A stretch of 36,547 nucleotides of DNA from Sphingobium sp. C100 (GTDB lineage Bacteria > Pseudomonadota > Alphaproteobacteria > Sphingomonadales > Sphingomonadaceae), in contig NZ_AYOY01000158.1 in NCBI RefSeq assembly GCF_000508185.1, positions 1 to 36,547 on the forward strand, in the 5' to 3' direction. The position numbers were made by a program, and so were the translations under genes. The stretch's first letter is position 1. Each line of letters begins with the position of its first letter. The notes under the pieces were generated by a model. It saw only the letters and a list, made by a program, of their open reading frames with translations, did no database searches and was not told where the DNA came from. Positions 15,830 through 25,756 of the stretch are shown in pieces.

Positions 15830-17217
15830 AATCGCGCGGCGATAGCGGCTGGCAGCGTATCAAGCAAATCATCCGCGACAAAGGCCGCCCCGGCCCGTCG
15901 CGCCGCATCGCCATGGAGCCACACCGCCTCGCACGCCGCGCGAAAGGGATCGCCCGTCACCGCCAGCCGCCCCGCCGCCAGCCCGGCAAGCACATCGCCC
16001 GTTCCCGCGGTTGAGAGCCAGGGCGTCGCCCCGCTCGCCACGGCGGCGCGGCCGTCCGGCGCGGCGATGACGCTGTCCGCGCCTTTATAGACCAGGATCG
16101 CTCCCGATGAGCGCGCGGCCGCCAGCGCCCGTTCGATCTTGCTGCCGGGGAGGTCGCCGAACAGGCGGAGAAACTCGCCCTCATGCGGGGTCAGGATCGC
16201 GCCGGCGGGAATAGCGCGCGCGCCATCCTCGCCCAGCAGCGTCAACGCATCGGCATCCAGCACCAGCGGATGACTTGCGTCCAGCGCCGCCGCCCGCCGC
16301 GCCCGTCCATCCGCGTCCAGCCCCAGCCCCGGACCCGCCAGCACGACGCCGATCCGTGGATCGTCCAGATGCCCAGCCAACGCGCCGGGCTCATCGACCT
16401 GCCGGTTGATGATCGCATGTGGTCCGGCGAGCGGCAGGTCGGCGGCGAAACGGCGCACCGATCCGGCCCCAGAATGCGCGGCGGCCGCGCTCGCGAGCAG
16501 GCTCGCCCCCGGCATCCCGCCGCCCACCACCGCCACCAGCCCGCGACTATATTTATGCGCGTCCGCCCCCGGCGCGTTCAGATCCGGGGCGGCCAATCGA
16601 TGGACCGCGCTCGGCACGGCAATGCCGATGTCAGCCAGCACCAGCCGTCCCATATGCCCGGCCGCCGGATATAGAAGATGCGCCGGCTTATAAGCGCCCA
16701 GCGCGATGCAGGTGCCGAATTGCGGCACCGCCGACAACAGGCCGCCGCCATCGGTTTCAACGCCGCTGGGCAAGTCGATGGCATGGGCGATCATCGCCGC
16801 TTGGGTCAGGGCGCCAAGCCGTTCCGCAACGTCCGTGTCCAGTCCGCGCGTAAGGCCGGTGCCGAACAGCGCATCGACCAACTGCGTCGCCGGCGCCGCC
16901 GTCATCATATCCTCGACCGCGCCGGCCCAGGCCGCTCGCGCCCGGATGCTGGACGGGGTGCGGCTTTCGCCCAGCGCCGCCACGCGCACCGCCACACCCT
17001 TGGCCCGCAACAACCGGGCGATGACGAAACCGTCGCCGCCATTATTGCCCGGCCCGCACAGCACCAGCGCATCGCGGCGATGCCCCGCGCGCCAGATGAT
17101 CTCTGCCGCCGCCGCGCCCGCGCGCTCCATCAGCGCATAGCCTTCGACGCCCGCATCGAAAGCCGCCTGCTCGGCCGCGCGCATCTGCGCCGCCGTCAGG
17201 ATCGCCCCGCCTATCAC
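15826..17217 (-). CDS. nnr: Bifunctional NAD(P)H-hydrate epimerase / ADP-dependent dehydratase
   Basis: Repairs hydrated NADH and NADPH. The 463-residue fusion has an N-terminal YjeF_N epimerase domain with ILTAAQMRAAEQAAFDAGV and VLCGPGNNGGDGFVIARLL (about residues 50-68). The C-terminal ribokinase-like dehydratase domain has KYSRGLVAVVGGGMPGAS, VLAGPGLGLD, VLDADAL, LTPHEGEFLRL and the ATP/anion-hole motif LSTAGTGDVLAGLAAG. It starts with GTG at 17217, overlapping the TGA of the lipoprotein gene (GTGA), and its stop overlaps the next gene. It is part of the seven-gene leftward string. Confidence 0.95.
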   Translation of the reverse strand: MIGGAILTAAQMRAAEQAAFDAGVEGYALMERAGAAAAEIIWRAGHRRDALVLCGPGNNGGDGFVIARLLRAKGVAVRVAALGESRTPSSIRARAAWAGAVEDMMTAAPATQLVDALFGTGLTRGLDTDVAERLGALTQAAMIAHAIDLPSGVETDGGGLLSAVPQFGTCIALGAYKPAHLLYPAAGHMGRLVLADIGIAVPSAVHRLAAPDLNAPGADAHKYSRGLVAVVGGGMPGASLLASAAAAHSGAGSVRRFAADLPLAGPHAIINRQVDEPGALAGHLDDPRIGVVLAGPGLGLDADGRARRAAALDASHPLVLDADALTLLGEDGARAIPAGAILTPHEGEFLRLFGDLPGSKIERALAAARSSGAILVYKGADSVIAAPDGRAAVASGATPWLSTAGTGDVLAGLAAGRLAVTGDPFRAACEAVWLHGDAARRAGAAFVADDLLDTLPAAIAARL

Positions 17218-17591
17218 TGCCGCTGACCGGCGATCCGCGCGGGCAGATAATAACGGTCATCACCCACGACAACCTCGATCATCTGCTTGCCCACAATGCT
17301 GAGCTTCACCGGCTCGGCGCCATCCGCCTCCGCCAGTCCGCGCCCGTCGGTCAGCACGCGAAAACGACGAAAGCCGCCGTCGGGATGCCGGATCGTCACC
17401 ATGTCGCCGTCCCGTTCCACCTGGCATTCGCGCGCCCAGGCCCGCGCGCCGCCTGTCCGGCACTCCGCCTTGCCATCGTGGCGCGACGCGTTGTCGGACG
17501 CCGTGATGGCCTCATCACTCTGCTCCGCCCCGCCGCCACCGCATCCGGCCAGCATCGGCAACACCGCCAGCGCGACCGGCCACGCCCTCAT
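17214..17591 (-). CDS. Small putative lipoprotein
   Basis: A 125-residue protein opening MRAWPVALAVLPMLAGCGGG. The lipobox LAGC is near residues 14-17 and predicts a lipid-anchored periplasmic protein. The mature part has two cysteines (AECRTGG and ARECQVERDG) that could form a disulfide, and strands such as MVTIRHPDGGFRRFRVL and VVVGDDRYYLPARI. I know no named domain for it. The ATG at 17591 overlaps the TGA of the preceding gene (ATGA). A longer start at 17609 would spoil the signal peptide. Confidence 0.85.
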   Translation of the reverse strand: MRAWPVALAVLPMLAGCGGGGAEQSDEAITASDNASRHDGKAECRTGGARAWARECQVERDGDMVTIRHPDGGFRRFRVLTDGRGLAEADGAEPVKLSIVGKQMIEVVVGDDRYYLPARIAGQRQ

Positions 17592-18304
17592 GCCAGTCGG
17601 TTCCGGCATTCCAGCACGATCGGTCCGATGATGTCGGCGAAGCGTTTCTGGCCGACCCTGTCGGCAACCTGGTCCTGACGCATCTCGATGCCCAGATAGG
17701 GGACGCCATTCGCTTCGCCATGGCGGTTCATCGTCGCGTTCAGCAATCGCCCCGAATAGGGAAGCTGGTCGCCAACATTCAGTCCCGCGGCTTCCAGCAT
17801 CGGAATGGCGATCCGCGCGGCGCGATCATCCTCATTATACAGGATGCCGATGTCCCACGGCCGCGCCTGTCCCGGATCGCTCGCCAGGGTCGGCGTGAAA
17901 CTATGGACCGACAGGATGAACGGCAATGCCATGCCGTCCAGCAGCGCCGCGACCTGATGATGATAGGGGTGATGGAAGCGCATCAGCCGATCGTTCAGGT
18001 CCGCGCCGCGATTGCCGGGGATGGCGTGGCCATCGCTCATCACCGGTAGCAGGCCAGGCGCATCCTCTTCCCGGTTGAGGTCGATCACCAGCCGGGACAC
18101 GCCGCCCAATATGGCCGTGCAGCCCAGTTGCGCCGCGAGCAACGCGCTCACCTCCGCCACGCCGATGTCGATGGCGACATGATCCTTCAACAGTGCCGGC
18201 TCGATGCCCAGATCGATGTCGGCGGGCACATAAGCGGACGCATGGTCCGCCACGATAAGCAGGTTCAGCGCACCGCCGTCAATCTGGGTAAATACTTCGT
18301 TCAT
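17588..18304 (-). CDS. N-formylglutamate amidohydrolase family protein
   Basis: A 238-residue member of the FGase family (PF05013), zinc-dependent hydrolases releasing formate from N-formylglutamate in histidine breakdown, or related amidohydrolases. LLIVADHASAYVPADIDLG (about residues 14-32), HVAIDIGV, SRLVIDLNREEDAPGLLP, FILSVHSFTPTL and GVPYLGIEMRQD are conserved family segments with likely metal-binding His and Asp/Glu. The ATG at 18304 overlaps the TGA of ispE; a longer frame to 18409 runs into ispE and was not used. No other histidine-degradation gene is nearby, so the true substrate is uncertain. Confidence 0.88.
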   Translation of the reverse strand: MNEVFTQIDGGALNLLIVADHASAYVPADIDLGIEPALLKDHVAIDIGVAEVSALLAAQLGCTAILGGVSRLVIDLNREEDAPGLLPVMSDGHAIPGNRGADLNDRLMRFHHPYHHQVAALLDGMALPFILSVHSFTPTLASDPGQARPWDIGILYNEDDRAARIAIPMLEAAGLNVGDQLPYSGRLLNATMNRHGEANGVPYLGIEMRQDQVADRVGQKRFADIIGPIVLECRNRLA

Positions 18305-19182
18305 GCGCGCCTGATCCGTGTTTCCATGATCCACCAGTCGGGTCGCTCCGCCTTGACCGACCGCGCGGCAACGGCCCTCGCCGCCGCCGTCTCGAACAAC
18401 GCAAAGCAAGTCGCGCCCGATCCCGACATGCGCGCCAGTAGCAGCGCTTCGCGCTCTTTCAGCGCATCCAGCACTTCGGCGACCACCGGCGCGATCGCGA
18501 TCGCGGCCCCCTCCAGGTCATTGCGCCCATAGCGAGTCAAGCTGTCGAGGCTGTCCGCGACCAGCGCCCCCCGGTCCAGCCCATCCCATGCCGAAAAGAC
18601 GCGCGCCGTCGACACCGCGACGCCCGGATTGACCAGCAGCATCGGCAATCCCTCCAGCCCCGCGACAGGATGCCGCGCCAGTGTCTCGCCACGCCCCATG
18701 ACTAGCTGGGTCACGCTCCCGACACAGGCCGGCACATCAGAACCAAGGTCCAGCGCCAACGCCGCCAGTTCGCCTGCATCGATCCGCACGTCCCACAACC
18801 GCACCAGCAATCGCAGGGTCGCCGCCGCGTCGGCCGAACCACCGCCAATGCCGGACGCCACCGGCAGGGCCTTGGTCAGGCGGATCGCCGCGCCGCGCTG
18901 TTCTCCCAGATAGGCTTGCAGGCCGCGCGCGGCACGCAGGACCAGATTGTCCGGCCCGGCGTCCAATGCAGCGCCAAATGGTCCGTCGATTATCAGGTCG
19001 ATCGCGCCATCGTCGGTCGCTTCGCCAGCGATCCGATCGCCATCCTCGGCGAAGGCGAACAGGCTTTCCAGCGCATGATAGCCGTCATCCCGCCGCCTCC
19101 GCACATGCAGCGCGACATTGACCTTGGCATAAGCGGTTTCGGCCAGCGTTTCGGCCTCCGCCTCCACATCAGGGTGCGGCAT
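18301..19182 (-). CDS. ispE: 4-diphosphocytidyl-2-C-methyl-D-erythritol kinase IspE
   Basis: The ATP-dependent kinase of the non-mevalonate (MEP) isoprenoid pathway. The 293-residue GHMP kinase begins with AYAKVNVALHVRRRRDDGYH, containing catalytic Lys20 and the substrate-binding region. The ATP loop PVASGIGGGSADAAA is at residues 107-121 with catalytic Asp118. LLVNPGVAVSTARVF and ARMSGSGATCFALFE are the later GHMP motifs. Its start lies 14 nt inside the end of the TPR gene, and its stop overlaps the next gene. All expected residues are present. Confidence 0.96.
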   Translation of the reverse strand: MPHPDVEAEAETLAETAYAKVNVALHVRRRRDDGYHALESLFAFAEDGDRIAGEATDDGAIDLIIDGPFGAALDAGPDNLVLRAARGLQAYLGEQRGAAIRLTKALPVASGIGGGSADAAATLRLLVRLWDVRIDAGELAALALDLGSDVPACVGSVTQLVMGRGETLARHPVAGLEGLPMLLVNPGVAVSTARVFSAWDGLDRGALVADSLDSLTRYGRNDLEGAAIAIAPVVAEVLDALKEREALLLARMSGSGATCFALFETAAARAVAARSVKAERPDWWIMETRIRRA

Positions 19183-20794
19183 ATTCGGGCTTCAATCCTT
19201 CCCTGCTCTTCGCGGCGAGCCGCGCCGCGACATCGCCTTCGGCAAAGACGGCCGCCGCGTTCCAGGCGTAGCGCGCTTCATAGCGCCGCCCCGCGCTCCA
19301 GAGCGCGTCGCCCAGATGTTCGTTGATGGTCGGATCGTCGGGTGCGCCCGCGGCCGCCCGTTCCAGGACCGGCACCGCCGCGCGCACGTCGCCGGTGACA
19401 TATTGCGCCCATCCCAGCGAATCGGTGATGGACGCATCCTGCGGCTTGAGCGCACTCGCTCGCTGGAGCAGCGCCAGCGCGGCCTCGACATTCTGGCGCC
19501 GTTCGATCTGCGCATAGCCCAGATAGTTGAGGATCACCGGCTCGTTGGGCGCCAGCTTCGCAGCCCGCTCCAGCACGGCTCGCGCCTCGTCCCAGCGTTG
19601 GCCCTGTTCAAGCGCGCTGCCTTCGAACAGCAGCAGCGACCAGGGGACTGTGTCAGGCGTATAGGCCGCCTGCGCGGCCTGAAACGCCGCCGCCGCGCCG
19701 GCAAAATCCTGGGCATCGGCCAATATCCGGCCCAGTTGCACCTGCCGCGCTGGCTCGGCGCCGGGCGCCTCCGCCAAGGTCCGCGCCAAGGCGATCGCGC
19801 CGCTCCGGTCGCCTGCCTCCGCCCGGGCATTCACCATCTCGACCTGGGCCAGCACGCCATACCAGCCATCAGCCGGCACTTTCGCCGCTTCCGCCATGCC
19901 AAATGCCGGATGGCCGGCGGCGGTCAGCAACCGCGCGGCGACGATATGCCCCTCCGGGCTGCGCGGGTCAGCGAAGGTCGCTATGCGCGCCAGCCGCATA
20001 CCGAGCGGCACGCCCGCATCGTCCGACGCGATGTCGGCGGCAAGACGCGAGAGCAGACGGGCATAGCCCTGGGCCGGCGTCAGCAGGGCGCGCCGCCCCT
20101 TGTCATATTTGCCGCGCAGAATATCGGTGCGCGCCGTTGCGAAATTCGCCACCCCATCCGGCAGCAGGGTCAGCGCCTCATCCTTGAAGCCGCGCGCCGT
20201 CAACTGGCTGGCGAAGCTGAGCCGCAACGCCGCGCCGTCACTGCCGCCGCGCAGGGCGAGCGCCCGTCCGATCGCCGGCGCCGCGGTCGCCAAATCGCCT
20301 TTCGCAATGGCCTGCAACGCGACATGCTCGTCCAGATAGCGGCGCGCCAGATCGGCAAAGGGCGTCTTGTCCCCGACTTCGGGCGTCGCATCGCTACCCT
20401 CGCCCCAAGCAATCCAGCTGTTGAGAATGGGCGCGAGGAAGGCAAAATTCCCTTCCTCGACCATCTTGCCGGTCAGGCTCCGCGCACCGCCCCAATCCTT
20501 GCGCTCCAGCGCGTCGGCGATGCGCAGCAACGTTCCATCCCGCGGCAGGATCGCCTGGGCGTCCAAAATGGCGGCGGCGCGCATGGCCAGCGCCTGGTCG
20601 CCGCTTTCGATTGCCTGCGCATAGGAACGGCGCGCAATCGCGATGCTGTCGGGGTCCAGCGCCATGGCCGCGCGGTAGCTGGCCACGGCGGTCTGCAACG
20701 CGCCGTCCCCGTCCGCCAGCCGCGCCCGCGCATAGGCGTGAAGCGCGCTGTCGGGGTCGACCGACGCCCCGGCCACCGCCGGGCATGTCAGCAT
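19169..20794 (-). CDS. Exported tetratricopeptide-repeat protein
   Basis: About 541 residues, made mostly of TPR helix pairs. Examples are LHAYARARLADGDGALQTAV near the start, and WDEARAVLERAAKLAPNEPV, ILNYLGYAQIERRQNVEAAL and ITDSLGWAQYVTGDVRAAVP near the end. Its N-terminus reads as a secretion signal (LIPILMLTCPAVAGAS). The ATG at 20794 would leave a signal too short and without basic residues; in frame upstream are KRLIPI and a CTG at 20809, so a non-ATG start overlapping the end of the ETF oxidoreductase gene is likely. A role in envelope assembly or in protein complexes is a guess from TPR structure. Confidence 0.85.
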   Translation of the reverse strand: MLTCPAVAGASVDPDSALHAYARARLADGDGALQTAVASYRAAMALDPDSIAIARRSYAQAIESGDQALAMRAAAILDAQAILPRDGTLLRIADALERKDWGGARSLTGKMVEEGNFAFLAPILNSWIAWGEGSDATPEVGDKTPFADLARRYLDEHVALQAIAKGDLATAAPAIGRALALRGGSDGAALRLSFASQLTARGFKDEALTLLPDGVANFATARTDILRGKYDKGRRALLTPAQGYARLLSRLAADIASDDAGVPLGMRLARIATFADPRSPEGHIVAARLLTAAGHPAFGMAEAAKVPADGWYGVLAQVEMVNARAEAGDRSGAIALARTLAEAPGAEPARQVQLGRILADAQDFAGAAAAFQAAQAAYTPDTVPWSLLLFEGSALEQGQRWDEARAVLERAAKLAPNEPVILNYLGYAQIERRQNVEAALALLQRASALKPQDASITDSLGWAQYVTGDVRAAVPVLERAAAGAPDDPTINEHLGDALWSAGRRYEARYAWNAAAVFAEGDVAARLAAKSREGLKPEYAAP

Positions 20795-20813
20795 CAGGAT
20801 CGGGATCAGCCGC

Positions 20814-22466
20814 TTACATATTGGGATAATTCGGTCCTCCGCCGCCTTCGGGCACGACCCAGTTGATATTCTGGGTCGGGTCCTTGATGTCGCACGTCTT
20901 GCAGTGGACGCAATTTTGCGCGTTGATCTGGAAGCGGGGATCGCCCTCTTCCTGGCCCACCACTTCATAGACGCCCGCCGGACAATAACGCTGCGCCGGC
21001 TCGTCATAAAGGGGCAGATTATAGCTGATCGGGATGGACGGGTCTTTCAGTTGCAGATGCACCGGCTGATCCTCCTCATGATTGGTGTTCGACAGGAACA
21101 CCGAGGACAGCCGGTCGAAGCTGATCACGCCGTCGGGCTTGGGGTAGGCGATTTTCTCGCACTGGTCCTTGCGCCAGATCTTCTCATTGTCGGGCTTGTG
21201 CTTCATCGTGAAGGGCAGGCCGATCTTCAGCGTGCGCATCCACATGTCGATCCCAGCCAGCAGCGTGCCCAGGGTGTTGCCGAACTTGGACAACAGCGGC
21301 TCGGCATTCTTCACCAGTTGCAGTTCCTTCGCGATCCAGCTCGACCGCAAGCGATCCTCATAATCATGCAGCACGTCGCGCGCACGCTCATCCTGCATCG
21401 CCTCGAACGCGGCTTCGGCCGCCAACATGCCCGACTTCATCGCCGTATGCGTGCCCTTGATCCGCGGCACGTTGACGAAGCCCGCCGAACAGCCGATCAA
21501 CGCGCCGCCGGGGAAGGCCAGCTTGGGGATGGATTGCCAGCCACCTTCGTTGATCGCGCGCGCGCCATAGGAGACGCGGCGACCGCCTTCGAGGAATTTG
21601 CGGATTTCCGGGTGCTGCTTCCAGCGCTGAAACTCCTCGAACGGATAGAGATGCGGATTGCGGTAGCCCAGCCCCACGACGAAGCCCAGCGCCACCTGGC
21701 CATTGGCCTGATGATAGAGGAATCCACCGCCATAGGCGTCGGTCAGCGGCCAGCCTTGCGAGTGAATGACCAGGCCCGGTTTATGCTTGGCGGGATCAAT
21801 GTCCCACAATTCCTTCATGCCAAGGCCATAGACCTGCGGCTCGCTGTCGGCATCCAGCGCGAACTGACGCTTCAATATCTTGGTCAGATGCCCGCGCGCG
21901 CCTTCGGCGAAGAAGGTATATTTCGCGTGCAGTTCCAGGCCCGGCTGATAGTCGGGCTTGTGGTTGCCCTCCCGGTCGATGCCCATGTCGCCGGTGGCGA
22001 CGCCCTTCACGCTGCCATCTTCATTGTAGAGGATTTCCGCCGCCGCAAAGCCGGGGAAAATCTCCACGCCCAGCCCCTCGGCCTGCTCGGCCAGCCAGCG
22101 GCACAGATTGCCCAGCGACCCGGTATAGGTGCCCTTATTATGCATCCAGCCCGGCGTCATGATGTGCGGCATGGCGATCTTGCCGGTCTTCGTCAGCATC
22201 CAGTGCTGGTTGTCCGTCACCGGCACCTCGGCCATGGGGCAGCCCATCTCGCGCCACTCGGGCAGCAATTCGTGCAGCGCCTTGGGGTCCACCACCGCGC
22301 CCGACAGGATATGGGCGCCGATCTCCGACCCCTTCTCCAGCACGCACACCGCCAGTTCCTGCCCAGCCTCACCGGCAAGCTGCTTCAACCGGATCGCCGC
22401 GGACAGGCCCGCAGGCCCTCCACCCACGATCACGATGTCATAAGGCATCGATTCCCGTTCGCTCAT
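20814..22466 (-). CDS. Electron transfer flavoprotein-ubiquinone oxidoreductase
   Basis: Passes electrons from ETF (fatty acid and amino acid oxidation) to ubiquinone at the inner membrane. The length of 550 aa is that of the family. The FAD-binding motif [18 protein letters not shown] is at residues 10-28, and [13 protein letters not shown] and [11 protein letters not shown] follow. The C-terminal 4Fe-4S domain has [27 protein letters not shown] and [12 protein letters not shown]. The start [12 protein letters not shown] is well placed. It heads the leftward string. The ETF alpha/beta subunit genes are not in the window. Confidence 0.97.
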   Translation of the reverse strand: MSERESMPYDIVIVGGGPAGLSAAIRLKQLAGEAGQELAVCVLEKGSEIGAHILSGAVVDPKALHELLPEWREMGCPMAEVPVTDNQHWMLTKTGKIAMPHIMTPGWMHNKGTYTGSLGNLCRWLAEQAEGLGVEIFPGFAAAEILYNEDGSVKGVATGDMGIDREGNHKPDYQPGLELHAKYTFFAEGARGHLTKILKRQFALDADSEPQVYGLGMKELWDIDPAKHKPGLVIHSQGWPLTDAYGGGFLYHQANGQVALGFVVGLGYRNPHLYPFEEFQRWKQHPEIRKFLEGGRRVSYGARAINEGGWQSIPKLAFPGGALIGCSAGFVNVPRIKGTHTAMKSGMLAAEAAFEAMQDERARDVLHDYEDRLRSSWIAKELQLVKNAEPLLSKFGNTLGTLLAGIDMWMRTLKIGLPFTMKHKPDNEKIWRKDQCEKIAYPKPDGVISFDRLSSVFLSNTNHEEDQPVHLQLKDPSIPISYNLPLYDEPAQRYCPAGVYEVVGQEEGDPRFQINAQNCVHCKTCDIKDPTQNINWVVPEGGGGPNYPNM

Positions 22467-22588
22467 TCATCCCTCCTTGGGGACGACCGGCGGGCTGCAC
22501 CCCGTTCATCCGATCGCCGCATTACTCCAACACTTTACCACCGAAGGCGATGAAGCAGCTTGACCCCCTCGTCAACCTCTGGCCCTAG

Positions 22589-23329
22589 ATGAACGCGATG
22601 CGGGGAATATTACAGGAGCATGGCGCGTTGGCCACCGATGCTTATCTGGCGTGGTGGCAACTGGCCGGCGTGGATTGCGCCGTAACGGAAGCGCCGGTCC
22701 ACTGGTTGCGCCCTGCGTCCACCCCGGTTTCGGCCGCTTCCACGCCACATCCAGCGACAAGCGTCACCGAACCAAAACCACAGGATCTGGAATCGTTCCA
22801 TCACTGGTTGCAGCGCGAATCAGGCCATCCCGAACAACGCTGGCCCGGCCGGGCAATTCCAGCGGCCGGCGCGACCGACGCTGCATTGATGATCGTCACC
22901 GACATGCCCGATCCGGCCGACCTGGACGCCGGCGCGCTGCTGGCGGACCGGGCAGGTATGCTCTGCGACGCGATGCTCCGGGCCATCAGGCTGGACCGGA
23001 CGCAAACCTATATCGCTTCGCTGTTTTTTCGTCGTCCGCCCGGCGGCATGGTGGAGGCTGCGGACCTGGCCGCCGCCGCGGACCGGATGCGCACCCATGT
23101 CCATCTCGCTCGCCCCCGCCGGCTGCTGCTGCTGGGCGACCGGACGCTCCGTGCATTGATGCCGGCCAACGGCGACATACCGACCCATAGTTTACGAGAC
23201 TTTAATCATGATAGCGGCATTGTGCCTGCCATCGCCACATTCCACCCCCGTCTGCTGCTGGGTCAGCCGGCGGCCAAGGCGGAATGCTGGCGCGCCCTGC
23301 AAAGCCTGATCGAGGAAAATCGTCCGTGA
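22589..23329 (+). CDS. Uracil-DNA glycosylase superfamily-like protein, motifs degenerate
   Basis: A 246-residue protein. The C-terminal 150 residues follow the layout of family 4 uracil-DNA glycosylases: ALLADRAGMLCDAMLRAIRL (the region after motif 1), TYIASLFFRRPPGG (the NVVKCRPPGNR position), RRLLLLGDRTLRALM, and TFHPRLLLGQPAAKAECWRA (the C-terminal HPSYLL motif). However, the GEAPG motif is replaced by TDMPDPAD, and the iron-sulfur cysteines expected of family 4 are absent. It may be catalytically altered or dead. The first 80 residues are unlike any domain I know. Its TGA overlaps the GTG of the next gene. Confidence 0.75.
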   Translation: MNAMRGILQEHGALATDAYLAWWQLAGVDCAVTEAPVHWLRPASTPVSAASTPHPATSVTEPKPQDLESFHHWLQRESGHPEQRWPGRAIPAAGATDAALMIVTDMPDPADLDAGALLADRAGMLCDAMLRAIRLDRTQTYIASLFFRRPPGGMVEAADLAAAADRMRTHVHLARPRRLLLLGDRTLRALMPANGDIPTHSLRDFNHDSGIVPAIATFHPRLLLGQPAAKAECWRALQSLIEENRP

Positions 23330-25113
23330 TTCGAGCCGCGACCCGCCTGTCCTGCCTGGCCATGCTGGCCATCGCGTCCGTAGCGGCCAGCCCTGCAAGC
23401 GCCGGCACCGCCGAAACCCTGCCGGACATGCCCGTCCTGAACAGCAGCGCTTCACCGTTCGATCTGAGCGACGGGGACAAGGCGCGCTATCGCGCGATCT
23501 TTAGCGCGCTCAAGGGCGAACGCTGGTCAGAGGCAAAGTCGATGATCCTGGCACTCGACCCGCAGGATGCGGTGCGACCGGTCGCGCTTTCCGAACTTTA
23601 TCTCGCGCGCAACTCGCCGCGCGTCGAATTGTTCGACCTGCTCGACCTCATCAACAAAGCCGCCTGGCTGCCTAAGGCCGACCAATTGTCCCGCCTCGCC
23701 CAGAAGCGCGGCGCCACCATTCTACCCAACCTGCCCCAGATCCAGAAAATGGTGTGGCTTGGTTCGGCCCCCCGCCGGCAATATGTCGCGCCAGTCAAGA
23801 CCGACATGTTGGCCCAGGCGCTGACCGGGCAGATCCAGACCTTCATCAACAAAGACGATCCGATCGGCGCCGAAGCCCTGCTGGCCAATAGCGAAGCGGG
23901 ATTGTCGCCCGAAGGCCTCACCGAAGTCCGCCAGCGCGTCGCCTGGGCCTATTATATCGAGAATGACGACAGCAACGCCCGCCGCATGGCTGCGCGCGCG
24001 CTGGAAACGCGCACCGGCGGCGACTGGACGGTGCAGGCGCACTGGACCACGGGCCTTGCCGCCTGGCGGCAGAATGATTGCCGCGCCGCCGCCCCCGCCT
24101 TCGCCAATGTCGCAGCCATGGCCGGCAATGCCGATATGCGCGCGGCTGGCGCCTATTGGGCATCGCGCGCTTACATGGTGTGTGGCGAAGCGGAAAAGGT
24201 CGAGAATTCCCTGAAGCTGGCCGCCCGGTCCGACGAAACCTTCTATGGTCTGCTGGCGCGTGAATCACTGGGCCTGCCGCTGGGCGGCGCGCCGCTGGCC
24301 GCGCGTTTCGGCAGCAATGAATGGCAGAAGCTGAAGGACAGCCCCAATGCCCGCGCCGCCATCGCCATGGCGGCGATCGGCGAAACGGGGGAGGCGGACG
24401 ACCTGCTGCGCTATCAGGCGAAACTGGGCGGGACGACCCAATATGACGCGCTGCTGCGCCTCGCGAGCACGCTGAACCTGCCCGAAACCCAGCTTTGGCT
24501 GGCGCATAATGGCCCGGCCGGAACCCAGCCAGAAAGTTTCGCGCGCTTCCCCGCGCCCAACTGGAAACCGGATGGCGGATGGCGTGTCGATCCTTCGCTG
24601 ATCTACGCCCATACGCTCCAGGAATCCGGGTTCCGCACCAATGTCGTCAGCGGCGCCGGCGCGCGCGGTCTGATGCAGGTGCGCCCCGGCACCGGCAGCG
24701 ACATGGGGCTGAGTTCCGCCGACCAGTTGTTCGTGCCGTCCACCAACATGGAATTTGGCCAGCGCTATCTGGAAACGCTACGCGACATGAGCGCGACCGG
24801 CGGCCTGCTGCCCAAGGTCATGGCCGCCTATAATGCCGGTCCACAGCCCGTAGAGCGCTGGAACACGCAGGTTCATGACAAGGGCGACCCGCTGCTCTTC
24901 ATGGAATCGCTCCCTTATTATGAAACCCGCGCTTATGTGAACATCGTGATGCGCAACTACTGGATGTATCAGATCCAGGCCAAGGGCAGCGCCGAATGCC
25001 TGACCGGCATGGCGCAGGGGTTATGGCCCACCTTTCCCACCGCCAAGGGGATGAAGCTGGTGCGGTTGAGCAAGGCTGATGGCGGGGCGAGCATCGGTGG
25101 CGGCGCGGACTGA
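23326..25113 (+). CDS. Soluble lytic murein transglycosylase
   Basis: A periplasmic enzyme that cleaves the MurNAc-GlcNAc bond of peptidoglycan with 1,6-anhydro formation. It has 595 residues from the GTG at 23326 (GTGA overlap with the upstream gene), giving a signal peptide [20 protein letters not shown] ending at ASPASAG. A long helical repeat region (about 45-400) of the Slt70 superhelix type follows. The C-terminal SLT domain has [18 protein letters not shown] (catalytic Glu near 433), [13 protein letters not shown] and [15 protein letters not shown]. An ATG at 23284 would add 14 residues ahead of the signal and is less likely. The TGA shares its A with the moaB start. Confidence 0.94.
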   Translation: MIRAATRLSCLAMLAIASVAASPASAGTAETLPDMPVLNSSASPFDLSDGDKARYRAIFSALKGERWSEAKSMILALDPQDAVRPVALSELYLARNSPRVELFDLLDLINKAAWLPKADQLSRLAQKRGATILPNLPQIQKMVWLGSAPRRQYVAPVKTDMLAQALTGQIQTFINKDDPIGAEALLANSEAGLSPEGLTEVRQRVAWAYYIENDDSNARRMAARALETRTGGDWTVQAHWTTGLAAWRQNDCRAAAPAFANVAAMAGNADMRAAGAYWASRAYMVCGEAEKVENSLKLAARSDETFYGLLARESLGLPLGGAPLAARFGSNEWQKLKDSPNARAAIAMAAIGETGEADDLLRYQAKLGGTTQYDALLRLASTLNLPETQLWLAHNGPAGTQPESFARFPAPNWKPDGGWRVDPSLIYAHTLQESGFRTNVVSGAGARGLMQVRPGTGSDMGLSSADQLFVPSTNMEFGQRYLETLRDMSATGGLLPKVMAAYNAGPQPVERWNTQVHDKGDPLLFMESLPYYETRAYVNIVMRNYWMYQIQAKGSAECLTGMAQGLWPTFPTAKGMKLVRLSKADGGASIGGGAD

Positions 25114-25640
25114 TGCCCATTGACGAAAGCCGGCCGTTCGTGCCGGTGCGCATCGCCGTGCTGACCATATCCGACACGCGAGGACCGGCCGACGACCGAT
25201 CGGGCGACGCTTTGGTGGAACGACTGGAGACCGCCGGCCATATCCTCGCTGGCCGCTATGTCGAACGCGATGACAAGGCGGCGATCGTGGCGCGACTGCA
25301 TGCGTGGATCGACGATCCGCAGGTCGATGTGATCCTCACCACCGGCGGCACCGGGGTGACCGGCCGGGACGTCACGCCCGAAGCGCTGGCGCAGGTTCAG
25401 GACAAGGAAATTCCCGGTTTCGGCGAACTGTTCCGCTGGCTGAGCTTTCAGACGATCGGGACGTCAACCATCCAGTCGCGCGCCACTGCCTGCGTCGCGC
25501 GCGGCACCTATATCTTCGCCCTGCCAGGTTCGACCGGCGCAGTGAAGGACGCATGGGACGGCATCCTCATCACCCAGCTCGACAGCCGCTTTCGCCCCTG
25601 CAATTTCGTCGAACTGATGCCGCGCCTGACGGAACGCTGA
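25113..25640 (+). CDS. moaB: Molybdenum cofactor biosynthesis protein MoaB/MogA family
   Basis: A 175-residue molybdopterin-binding protein that adenylylates molybdopterin during cofactor synthesis. [20 protein letters not shown] (residues 13-32), [20 protein letters not shown] (74-93), the [20 protein letters not shown] segment and [18 protein letters not shown] are the family signatures. The ATG overlaps the transglycosylase stop (TGATG), so it is translated with that gene, although the functions are unrelated. No other molybdopterin gene lies nearby. Confidence 0.95.
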   Translation: MPIDESRPFVPVRIAVLTISDTRGPADDRSGDALVERLETAGHILAGRYVERDDKAAIVARLHAWIDDPQVDVILTTGGTGVTGRDVTPEALAQVQDKEIPGFGELFRWLSFQTIGTSTIQSRATACVARGTYIFALPGSTGAVKDAWDGILITQLDSRFRPCNFVELMPRLTER

Positions 25641-25756
25641 GCCGCGGTCCTGCTGAAGCGACAGCCAGCATAATCATCAGAGCGTCGGGAAAAGTGCGCC
25701 ATTGTGACCGCGCGCCCTCTCGACACCATATCGCTCCGCCGACTAAGGCAGAGGCC

